Shown in pieces: positions 1-5,606 of a DNA stretch of 9,765 nucleotides. Position 1 is the stretch's first letter. The number at the start of each line of letters is the position of its first letter. This DNA is from an uncultured Lachnospiraceae bacterium (GTDB lineage: Bacteria > Bacillota > Clostridia > Lachnospirales > Lachnospiraceae): assembly GCA_902783935.1 (NCBI GenBank), contig CACZTA010000180.1, positions 1 to 9,765 of the forward strand, written 5' to 3'. The translations under genes and the position numbers were made by a program. The notes beneath the pieces are model-generated. The model searched no databases, had not been told where the DNA came from, and saw only the letters and a list, made by a program, of their open reading frames with translations.

Positions 1-66
1 CCGGGGACTCGAACCCCGGACACCCTGATTAAGAGTCAGGTGCTCTACCAACTGAGCTAGAAGCGC
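1..66 (-). tRNA. tRNA-Lys (anticodon CUU), 3' end off the window
   Basis: Read on the minus strand, the gene starts at 66 with acceptor strand GCGCTTC, then TA, then a D-arm GCTC...GAGC with AGTTGGTA in the loop. The anticodon arm is CCTGA-CTCTTAA-TCAGG, which places CTT at positions 34-36 and so decodes the lysine codon AAG. A T-arm CGGGG-TTCGAGT-CCCCG follows. The left window edge cuts the gene inside the 3' acceptor strand, so the last acceptor bases and any encoded CCA are not visible. All visible arms pair without mismatch, so it looks functional. It is preceded by a strong promoter at 101-129. Confidence 0.95.
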
Positions 67-100
67 TTTTCACTTTTCGCGTCACTCAGACGCAAAAAAT

Positions 101-129
101 ATTATATGCAACTTCCGGCAAAAAATCAA
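101..129 (-). promoter_or_regulatory. Sigma-A promoter of tRNA-Lys
   Basis: On the minus strand, TTGATT (124-129) and a perfect TATAAT (101-106) are separated by exactly 17 nt. This predicts a start near 94, giving a leader of about 28 nt before the mature tRNA 5' end at 66. The near-consensus hexamers fit a highly expressed stable-RNA gene. Confidence 0.85.
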
Positions 130-188
130 GTCCTTTTTTTATGATTTTACATTTGTTTTTATCCCCTTCAGCTAAGCACCTGCCAGGG

Positions 189-220
189 GACACAAATGAG
201 AGAATCCATGGTATTATAAT
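189..220 (+). promoter_or_regulatory. Probable promoter of the secreted-protein gene
   Basis: A perfect TATAAT lies at 215-220, about 65 nt before the ATG at 285. No convincing -35 hexamer sits at the standard distance; the nearest candidates around 189-197 are poor matches. There is also no TGn extended -10 element. A promoter with an activator or a weak -35 is possible. The -10 box alone supports this call. Confidence 0.45.
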
Positions 221-284
221 ACTTATCCGGTCGAATTGAGATCGTTTTTCATCTGACACATTTCTAAAACGGAGGTCATTATTT

Positions 285-1607
285 ATGAAAAAAACTGCCT
301 TACCCGTAAACGTACTTCTGGCAGCCGCCGTATCAGCTGCTGTCTGCTGTACTGCTTTTGCTTCCGATTCTGCTCCCGACTCTGTTCCCTCTGCCGCCGA
401 ACCGGTCATGTCTTCTGCGGAAGCCGCCGAAGAAGAGTACGTGCCGGCTGATCCGGACGCCGCCTGGCTGAGCGAGTATTTCAATGTTGCGTTTGAAGAC
501 GACGTCACTGCTGATGCATTCAATGATGCACTGACTGACATGGGCGGGGAAGCGGTCGAAGCAGATCCGTTCACGCTCGCGGATGCGGTCACCGGAGCCG
601 TCCGCCTGGCAGGGATGGAGGAACTGGCCCTGACTTACGAGAGTGATGCTGCGATGCAAAAGGCTGAAGAAATCCTCCGGGATAACAACATCTCTGCAGA
701 AGAAGCTTATGAGCCTTATATCGCATGCGCACTGGACCTGGGACTGGCTGACAGCAGCTGGGATTTTGACGGCGGCATTTCCGCTTCTCAGGCGACCGCC
801 ATGCTCGCAAAAGCGGCGGGCCTGAACGGAACCGGACGTCATTACATCGGCCGGATCTCCGATCCGGACATTCTTGAAAAAATCTGCACGGTTTTGTCTG
901 AAACCATTATTTTTGATAATGAAGAACTCACAGATCTCGGGGACCAGCTGGTGCTGGACGGCGCTGTCACCGGCTACGGCCTGAAGTACAGCGGCAGTGA
1001 TGCCCGGTTCCTGGAAGAAAACACACTGAAATACAGCCACAGCGAGCTTCGTCACGCCGAGCAGCTCATCGGTCTTCTCAAGAGCGAAGGATTTGACGGC
1101 TATGTCCAGATCGAGCCCAAACTGTCTGTCTATGAATATATGGCTGACTGGGGCGACCCGGGGGATCCCACACCCACATATGCGGTCATTGAGGTGGAAG
1201 AGAACCGCATGCTGGCATATGCCGTTGAATATGACCTGATGATCGAGTTTGAAAATACGGATGAGAAAGAATCTTTCCACGGCCTTATTGAAGATTACGC
1301 CAAAAAGTATGACAGCTCTTTCGACGAGGACGGAAATCTGACGGCAAAGCTCCTGGACGGCTCATGGTGGCAGCCGCTCTACTCTTCCGTTACGGAAATG
1401 GAAAATGAAGAGTATGTCCGGCTCACGGATAATATCGTCTATAATTCTGCCGGGGACTACTCGATCCATACGTTCACGCTCCCGGAAAATGCAGCCGCTG
1501 TCGCAGAAGCAGTCGGTGAGATCGCGCCGGACCTGACAGCCGGGGAAAAGACGATCTATGTCAATCCGGCTTTCTACCGCTATATCTCGGGAGAAGACTA
1601 TCAGTAA
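285..1607 (+). CDS. Secreted acidic protein of unknown function, possible SLH-like segment
   Basis: The gene encodes 440 residues. The start is chosen because GGAGG at 271-275 lies 9 nt before the ATG and the protein opens with a clear Sec signal peptide: Lys at positions 2-3, a hydrophobic stretch at about 8-24, and a likely signal peptidase I site after AFA (25-27). The cysteines at 21-22 do not form a proper lipobox. Residues 28-60 are a Ser/Pro/Ala/Glu-rich linker. Residues about 143-180 (PYIACALDLGL ... ISASQATAMLAKAAGL) have the spacing of an S-layer-homology repeat: YI..AL.LGL, a short turn, then ..S..QA..ML..A.GL. Only one such unit is visible, so this is tentative. The remainder (190-440) is rich in Asp/Glu and aromatic residues and lacks transmembrane helices, a C-terminal anchor or an LPXTG motif. 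No enzymatic motif was recognised. It is monocistronic, facing away from the tRNA gene and convergent with the symporter gene. It is likely exported and possibly cell-wall associated. Confidence 0.85.
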   Translation: MKKTALPVNVLLAAAVSAAVCCTAFASDSAPDSVPSAAEPVMSSAEAAEEEYVPADPDAAWLSEYFNVAFEDDVTADAFNDALTDMGGEAVEADPFTLADAVTGAVRLAGMEELALTYESDAAMQKAEEILRDNNISAEEAYEPYIACALDLGLADSSWDFDGGISASQATAMLAKAAGLNGTGRHYIGRISDPDILEKICTVLSETIIFDNEELTDLGDQLVLDGAVTGYGLKYSGSDARFLEENTLKYSHSELRHAEQLIGLLKSEGFDGYVQIEPKLSVYEYMADWGDPGDPTPTYAVIEVEENRMLAYAVEYDLMIEFENTDEKESFHGLIEDYAKKYDSSFDEDGNLTAKLLDGSWWQPLYSSVTEMENEEYVRLTDNIVYNSAGDYSIHTFTLPENAAAVAEAVGEIAPDLTAGEKTIYVNPAFYRYISGEDYQ

Positions 1608-1634
1608 ATTGAAATGTAACTGCAGAACGATAAA

Positions 1635-1662
1635 AATGACAGGCCGCTGCAGGCCTGTCATT
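1635..1662. terminator. Intrinsic terminator, probably bidirectional, between convergent genes
   Basis: A perfect 11-bp stem (1635-1645 with 1652-1662, AATGACAGGCC) encloses a 6-nt loop. It lies 27 nt after the secreted-protein stop and about 43 nt after the symporter stop on the other strand. On the minus strand the stem ends in a run of five T, so it works best for the symporter gene. On the plus strand the tail is only T-rich (CTATTTACCGTTTATT). A second short hairpin, CGGG-GAAA-CCCG (1690-1701) followed by TCTTTT, may assist on the plus strand. Confidence 0.8.
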
Positions 1663-1705
1663 CTATTTACCGTTTATTCAGTTTTTTTCCGGGGAAACCC
1701 GTCTT

Positions 1706-3145
1706 TTACTTATGTGTCTCAGGGAAATAAGACGGCTCATTTCCGCAGGTTGCAAGGCTCACAAGCACAAGAGCGACCGCGCATGCCGCCGCGCCGGGAA
1801 CCGTCGCGCCGAGCCCGAAGGGCAGACCCGCAAGTTTCCAGGCGATGCAGACCACGAACCCTGCCAGCATACCGGCGATGATGCCTTTTGTCGTCGCCTT
1901 TCTCCAGAAGAGAGCGGCAAATGCGGGAAGGCCGCAGGCAGCCGCATAGAAGCTCCAGGCAAACATCAGGATCTGGTAGGCATTCTTGATATACAGCGCA
2001 ATGATCAGGGCGCCGATCGGCAGAATGATGGAGAAAACGCGGGAAAGTATGATCTCCGTCCTGTCTTTCATCTTCGGATTGATGGTCTTGCCGATGTCAT
2101 GGACGCAGGTCTGGACGGAAACCAGAAGATAGCTGTCCGCCGTCGACATAATGACCGAGAGAAGGCCCGCAAGCGCGAGACCGGTCAGACCGATCGGAAG
2201 CACTTTGATCGCAAGTGCGGGGACGGTTGCATCTGTAGATCCGAATCTTTCAAGCACGTCATCACCGATGATCTGATGTGCGATGATGCCCATGAAGAAG
2301 ACCAGGAAAATCGTCACGCCGTAGACAGCGGTTCCGAGGAACATACCCTTCTTCGCGGCTTTTCTGTCCTTTGCGGCAAAGGCTCTCTGCCACATTTCCG
2401 CGCCGGCCATCGTAAAGACCAGGTAGGTCACGATATCACCCGCGATCGAACCGTTTATATAAGGCTTGACGAGCGCGGGATCAAGATTGGCGGTAAAATT
2501 CCCGACGCCGCCCACATGAATGAGGGACGCAATGGGAATCATGATGTAGACGAACAGAAGCAGCATATAGAACTGGAATACGTCCGTAAACACGACGCCG
2601 AACAGGCCGCTGGTCGCCGTATAGACCATAAAGACGCAGGTCGCAATCAGCGCTCCGATCTCATAAGAGAAGCCGATGTTCTTGCCCAGCATATTGATGA
2701 TTGTGGCAGTCGCCGTGACCTGGGAAGCCACTGTTCCCATCATGGTAAACGCAACCATCGCAGCGAGGATAATTTTCGCCGCCTTCCCGAATCGCATTTC
2801 AAAAAGCCCCGGCATAGTGGTGACATTGTGCTGCATTCCGATATCGGAAATTCTTCCGGATATGCCCGAAAAAATAAACATACCGATCAGGTACGGAAAT
2901 GCCGTGATCAGCGCTTTGAAACCGCTGGAATATGCGACACCCGCGCGTCCCATAAGGCCGCTGCCCCCGATGATAGTCGCGCATACCGTCGCCATCAGGA
3001 CCAGCGGACCGAAAGACCGGCCTGCCACATAGTAATCATCCGAGTTCCTGATCCTCTTGACGGATGAGATTCCGATGTAAATCATTCCGACAAGATAGAG
3101 CCCGATGATGATCAGGTCAATAAAGCTCAATTCACCGTGAATCAT
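1706..3145 (-). CDS. Sodium:solute symporter (SSF family)
   Basis: This 479-residue membrane protein has about 13 hydrophobic helices, the usual size and topology of the SSF family (PutP/PanF/SGLT relatives), which couple sodium entry to uptake of sugars, amino acids, vitamins or other organic solutes. Supporting motifs are DDYYVAGRS at 36-44, just after helix 1 and typical of the family; a glycine-rich helix 2 (IIGGSGLMG, 58-66); and SVIMSTADS (330-338) in the helix that supplies Ser/Thr ligands to the Na2 sodium site. The start is supported by AGGAGG at 3152-3157, 6 nt before the ATG. The gene lies downstream of the GH4 gene but behind that operon's terminator, and it has its own promoter (3265-3293). 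Its position suggests uptake of the oligosaccharide handled by the GH4 and GH32 enzymes, but SSF substrate cannot be read from sequence. An amino acid or organic acid remains possible. Confidence 0.93.
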   Translation of the reverse strand: MIHGELSFIDLIIIGLYLVGMIYIGISSVKRIRNSDDYYVAGRSFGPLVLMATVCATIIGGSGLMGRAGVAYSSGFKALITAFPYLIGMFIFSGISGRISDIGMQHNVTTMPGLFEMRFGKAAKIILAAMVAFTMMGTVASQVTATATIINMLGKNIGFSYEIGALIATCVFMVYTATSGLFGVVFTDVFQFYMLLLFVYIMIPIASLIHVGGVGNFTANLDPALVKPYINGSIAGDIVTYLVFTMAGAEMWQRAFAAKDRKAAKKGMFLGTAVYGVTIFLVFFMGIIAHQIIGDDVLERFGSTDATVPALAIKVLPIGLTGLALAGLLSVIMSTADSYLLVSVQTCVHDIGKTINPKMKDRTEIILSRVFSIILPIGALIIALYIKNAYQILMFAWSFYAAACGLPAFAALFWRKATTKGIIAGMLAGFVVCIAWKLAGLPFGLGATVPGAAACAVALVLVSLATCGNEPSYFPETHK

Positions 3146-3176
3146 AATAATCCTCCTTTCTCACAGACGTAGAAAA

Positions 3177-3231
3177 CTCGTAAAGTCCGCACAGGAAAGG
3201 ATTAGAGAAAAGGGATACGGACCAGAACGAG
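3177..3231 (-). other. Predicted RNA stem in the leader of the symporter gene
   Basis: Two 5-bp helices stack around a small internal loop: 3227-3231 with 3177-3181 (CTCGT/ACGAG) and 3218-3222 with 3185-3189 (GTCCG/CGGAC). The internal loop is 4 nt on one side and 3 nt on the other. A pyrimidine-rich terminal loop of 28 nt (3190-3217) follows. The element sits in the predicted leader of roughly 110 nt, between promoter and ribosome binding site. It matches no riboswitch class I know. Confidence 0.35.
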
Positions 3232-3249
3232 AAAAGAAAAGAAAAGAAT
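3231..3249. repeat. Short GAAAA tandem repeat
   Basis: Three perfect GAAAA units (3231-3245) and a fourth changed to GAAT follow one another on the plus strand. In the minus-strand leader this reads as a CTTTT-rich pyrimidine tract starting about 9 nt after the predicted symporter transcription start. Its first bases overlap the outer arm of the leader stem (3227-3231). Confidence 0.7.
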
Positions 3250-3264
3250 AGCACTACAGACACC

Positions 3265-3293
3265 AGTATAATAAGTTTTCTGATTTTTTTCAA
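3265..3293 (-). promoter_or_regulatory. Sigma-A promoter of the symporter gene
   Basis: On the minus strand, TTGAAA (3288-3293) and TATACT (3265-3270) are separated by 17 nt within AT-rich DNA. The predicted start is near 3258, giving a leader of about 110 nt. Its position downstream of the GH4 terminator means the symporter can be expressed independently of the enzyme operon. Confidence 0.75.
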
Positions 3294-3350
3294 GTTTTTC
3301 TTATTGAACTCGATTAAGCTGATATTATTTTGTTTCTTTCAGAGAAGGAT

Positions 3351-3373
3351 AACTCCGCCTTTAAGGCGGAGTT
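3351..3373. repeat. Perfect 23-nt palindrome between GH4 terminator and symporter promoter
   Basis: AACTCCGCC (3351-3359) pairs with GGCGGAGTT (3365-3373) across TTTAA; as DNA the symmetry extends over the full 23 nt with one central base. No U-tract follows on either strand, so it is not a convincing intrinsic terminator. It lies about 58 nt upstream of the symporter -35 box, where an activator or repressor site could be. A degraded second terminator for the GH4 operon is the alternative. Confidence 0.6.
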
Positions 3374-3398
3374 CCTGCTTGCCGTTACTATTAACCCC

Positions 3399-3433
3399 TA
3401 AAAAAACCCCCGCCTGTGCAAAGGGCGGGGGTT
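3399..3433 (-). terminator. Intrinsic terminator of the GH32-HAD-GH4 operon
   Basis: On the minus strand, a 10-bp GC-rich stem (AACCCCCGCC at 3405-3414 pairing with 3424-3433) has a 9-nt loop and runs into seven T residues (A-tract 3400-3406 on plus). It begins only 4 nt after the GH4 stop codon. Strong stem and clean U-tract make this a classic rho-independent terminator. It separates the enzyme operon from the symporter gene. Confidence 0.93.
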
Positions 3434-3437
3434 CTTC

Positions 3438-4793
3438 TTAATGATCGGTAAAATCTGTCAGGAATTGCCGGTTGTTTTCTATCAGTTCCTTCGTCATCGC
3501 CCGGATCTCTTCGAGCGTACACTGCGCTGCCGTAAACGGATCCAGCTGAATGCTCTGGTAAATCCACTCGAGCTTTTTCTCGTTGGCTGCCCGCGCCTGC
3601 AGCTTCTGGACGGCAATATTGCTCATGTTGAGTCCGAGAGGGCCTTCCGGAAGCGGTCCCACATAACAGGGATGAATGCCCTCGGTATCGCAATAGCACG
3701 GTACTTCCACACAGCAGTCATCCGGCATATTTGAGATCAGGCCTGTATTCATGACATTCAGGTTGGCGCGGAACGGAATTCCTGTCTCGATTGCGCGGAT
3801 GACCCGCGGCGCATATTCATGTGTCAGTTCGAACGGGATTTCTTCCCCGCTCTCAAGGAGCCTGACCAGTTCGTCGTAGTAATCGTCATTTGCCAGTTCG
3901 TGGGCCAGCCACCAGCGGTCGTAAACGCGGTATTTGCGGATCTCGTCTTCCGTTTTCCGGAAATACGGGGTATATTCCGACATATGGTAAGGGGATTCGG
4001 AGTTAAAATATCCGAAATGCTGCATGATTGTCATGCGCACCGCATCCGAGAACGGATATTCCGCCTTCGGATCGTCATTGATCCAGTGATACCCGTGTTC
4101 CTTCTCCGATATCTTATGCATTTTTTCGAGAGTATCCGTCGCCGCTTTGAACCGGGGATAGGCATCTTCCCCGTCCACTTTCAGCTGCAGGTACCACGCC
4201 ATGTGGTTGATCCCCGCCGCCCAGTACGTCAGACGGTCATATTCCACACCGAGGTAGTCCGCGATCTGCTCCGCTGTCCCCTGTACGGAATGGCAGAATC
4301 CGAAGATTTTTATATCCGAGACCTGGTTCAATGCCAGGCACAGACCGGCCATCGGATTCGTGTAATTAAAATAATACGCGTCGGGGCAGAGCTCCTCCAT
4401 ATCCCGGACCGTGCCGAGCATGTCCGGGTACGCGCGCAGCATACGGAAGATCCCCGCCGGCCCGATAATATCCCCGACCACCTGCCGCACGCCGTATCTG
4501 TCCGCGATCTCGAGATCCCTCTGATAAATCTGCGGACCTCCGACGCTGATCGCATTGATCACATAATCCGCACCGGGCAGCGCTTCTCTCCGGTCAGTCC
4601 ATGCGGAAACAAGGATATTTCTGCCCTTCTGCCTGACCATCGTGCGGATCACGCGCTCTATCACAGCCAGCTTTTCTTCATTGATGTCTACAAGTGCAAT
4701 CTCTTCGAGAGGTACATCCTCAAGAAGAATCAGATCCCCGAGAAGGTTTTTGGAAAATATTGCGCTCCCGGCGCCGATTATTACGACTTTCAC
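3438..4793 (-). CDS. GH4 family glycosidase, probable alpha-galactosidase (MelA-like)
   Basis: The 451-residue protein belongs to glycoside hydrolase family 4, cytoplasmic enzymes that use NAD+ and a divalent metal (usually Mn2+) in a redox-assisted elimination mechanism. The N-terminus is a Rossmann nucleotide site with GAGS at 7-10. TNPM at 145-148 is the usual conserved stretch. CHSV at 167-170 carries the metal-binding cysteine, and GINHMAW at 194-200 carries the second metal-binding histidine. The motif form CHSV, the following QGTAEQ and CCVEVPC near the C-terminus match E. coli MelA alpha-galactosidase rather than the CNVP form of 6-phospho-glucosidases, so alpha-galactosides such as melibiose or raffinose are the likely substrates. 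The start is set at GTG 4793, because an AAAAAGGGAG SD lies 7 nt upstream and the family normally begins M-K-x-x-x-I-G-A-G; a GTG at 4814 overlapping the previous stop is less likely. It is the last gene of the operon, 17 nt after the HAD gene. Confidence 0.9.
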   Translation of the reverse strand: MKVVIIGAGSAIFSKNLLGDLILLEDVPLEEIALVDINEEKLAVIERVIRTMVRQKGRNILVSAWTDRREALPGADYVINAISVGGPQIYQRDLEIADRYGVRQVVGDIIGPAGIFRMLRAYPDMLGTVRDMEELCPDAYYFNYTNPMAGLCLALNQVSDIKIFGFCHSVQGTAEQIADYLGVEYDRLTYWAAGINHMAWYLQLKVDGEDAYPRFKAATDTLEKMHKISEKEHGYHWINDDPKAEYPFSDAVRMTIMQHFGYFNSESPYHMSEYTPYFRKTEDEIRKYRVYDRWWLAHELANDDYYDELVRLLESGEEIPFELTHEYAPRVIRAIETGIPFRANLNVMNTGLISNMPDDCCVEVPCYCDTEGIHPCYVGPLPEGPLGLNMSNIAVQKLQARAANEKKLEWIYQSIQLDPFTAAQCTLEEIRAMTKELIENNRQFLTDFTDH

Positions 4794-4800
4794 TGCCTGT

Positions 4801-4810
4801 CTCCCTTTTT
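4801..4810 (-). promoter_or_regulatory. Ribosome binding site deciding the GH4 start
   Basis: AAAAAGGGAG on the minus strand ends 7 nt before the GTG at 4793. It lies inside the reading frame if the upstream GTG at 4814 is used, which argues that 4793 is the real start. Confidence 0.7.
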
Positions 4811-5584
4811 TCACTCGTCCTTCATGCTGTCTTCAAGTGCATCTACGATCGTGTCAACAACCTTTGTGGCCCGCGCCTGCACTTCCGGCGGCGCATATGG
4901 GAATGTGTAGGAAATATCCGACGCTTCGAGAAGCGGCAGGTCATTGATGGAATCTCCTATTCCGTACAGGCGGCAGTCACCGAGCGTCTCCCTCATGTAG
5001 TCGCGCAGGAACCGGACGCCGTCTCCTTTAGAGCAGCCTCGCGGTGCGATGTCGATCTCGATCACATTCTGGAATGCTTCCACATAATCACCGTAGCGCT
5101 CATTGATGGATTTCGAGAGGCGCGCGGCATCTTCAAGCGACTCCGTGTGGACGCTCACCTGGTGGATCAGGCCTTCGGGCGCATCGTCCACACCGGTAAT
5201 GATGTAATACTTCCCCGGATAATCCATTTCGGCGAAGACGCAGATGTCTCCTTCCACATCCAGGGTCAGCCGGTATCCCTGCGGCACGAGCTCTTTAACG
5301 AGCGCATCCGCCACCTTCCTGTCCACGCCCATCTTGCGGATTTCCTGAAGATTCCTGTCGACAATATTGGCCCCGCTCGACGTGATATAAAAGTCCGGTT
5401 CGACGAAGCCTGTGATAAAGGGTGTCAGCCCGCCCACCTGGCGCCCCGTACAGAGCCCGAACAGGTGGCCGGCTGCCTGGTATTCACGGATCTTCGCGAC
5501 ATTTTCCGCGGGAAGCTTGCGGTCATCTTCCGCTTTATAAAAGTACAGCGTTCCGTCAAAATCACTGGCAAATACTTTCTTCAT
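4811..5584 (-). CDS. Cof-type HAD-superfamily phosphatase (subclass IIB)
   Basis: The 257-residue protein has all four HAD motifs: DFDGTL at 8-13 (nucleophile Asp8, general acid Asp10), the motif II Thr46 in CTGR, Lys186 in GCSKGDG, and GIGDSINDLPLL at 208-219 supplying Mg2+-binding acidic residues. The cap between motifs II and III is of the alpha/beta C2 type found in Cof/YidA proteins, which dephosphorylate sugar phosphates and related small molecules in the cytoplasm. The start is set at ATG 5584, with an AAAAGGAGAG SD 8 nt upstream and the usual MKK-x-F-A-x-D-F-D-G-T opening. A longer frame to 5623 would overlap the GH32 gene and lacks support. It sits 22 nt after GH32 and 17 nt before GH4, so it is co-transcribed with both. 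The substrate is unknown. A sugar phosphate made in this pathway is an inference from context. A sucrose-phosphate phosphatase role is possible but unsupported. Confidence 0.92.
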   Translation of the reverse strand: MKKVFASDFDGTLYFYKAEDDRKLPAENVAKIREYQAAGHLFGLCTGRQVGGLTPFITGFVEPDFYITSSGANIVDRNLQEIRKMGVDRKVADALVKELVPQGYRLTLDVEGDICVFAEMDYPGKYYIITGVDDAPEGLIHQVSVHTESLEDAARLSKSINERYGDYVEAFQNVIEIDIAPRGCSKGDGVRFLRDYMRETLGDCRLYGIGDSINDLPLLEASDISYTFPYAPPEVQARATKVVDTIVDALEDSMKDE

Positions 5585-5590
5585 CTGCTT

Positions 5591-5600
5591 CTCTCCTTTT
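5591..5600 (-). promoter_or_regulatory. Ribosome binding site deciding the HAD start
   Basis: AAAAGGAGAG on the minus strand has its GGAG core (5593-5596) 8 nt before ATG 5584. It supports the shorter start over the in-frame ATG at 5623, which would overlap the GH32 coding end. Confidence 0.75.
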
Positions 5601-5606
5601 ACGTGC

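Noticed and set aside
163..189. Hairpin CCCCT ... AGGGG upstream of the secreted-protein gene
   Set aside because: Only 5 bp with a 17-nt loop, upstream of the predicted transcription start; easily chance.
345..350. Lipoprotein signal (Cys 21-22) in the secreted protein
   Set aside because: The residue before each cysteine is not the small residue of a lipobox and no Leu sits at -3; the AFA site just after fits signal peptidase I better.
333..1280. Minus-strand open frame opposite the secreted-protein gene
   Set aside because: No start context and no motifs; the plus-strand frame has a signal peptide, SD and terminator.
1712..3067. Long plus-strand open frame (451 codons) opposite the symporter
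   Set aside because: It is antisense to a clear SSF gene, its product is rich in Arg/His/Asp without motifs, and it lacks a proper start context. It is a by-product of codon bias.
4794..4814. Start of the GH4 gene at GTG 4814, overlapping the HAD stop
   Set aside because: It would place the SD inside the coding frame and add seven residues before the conserved MKVVIIGAGS opening. Not fully excluded.
3819..4910. Long plus-strand open frame opposite the GH4 gene
   Set aside because: Antisense shadow of a well-supported GH4 gene that also crosses into the HAD gene; no SD and no recognisable domain.
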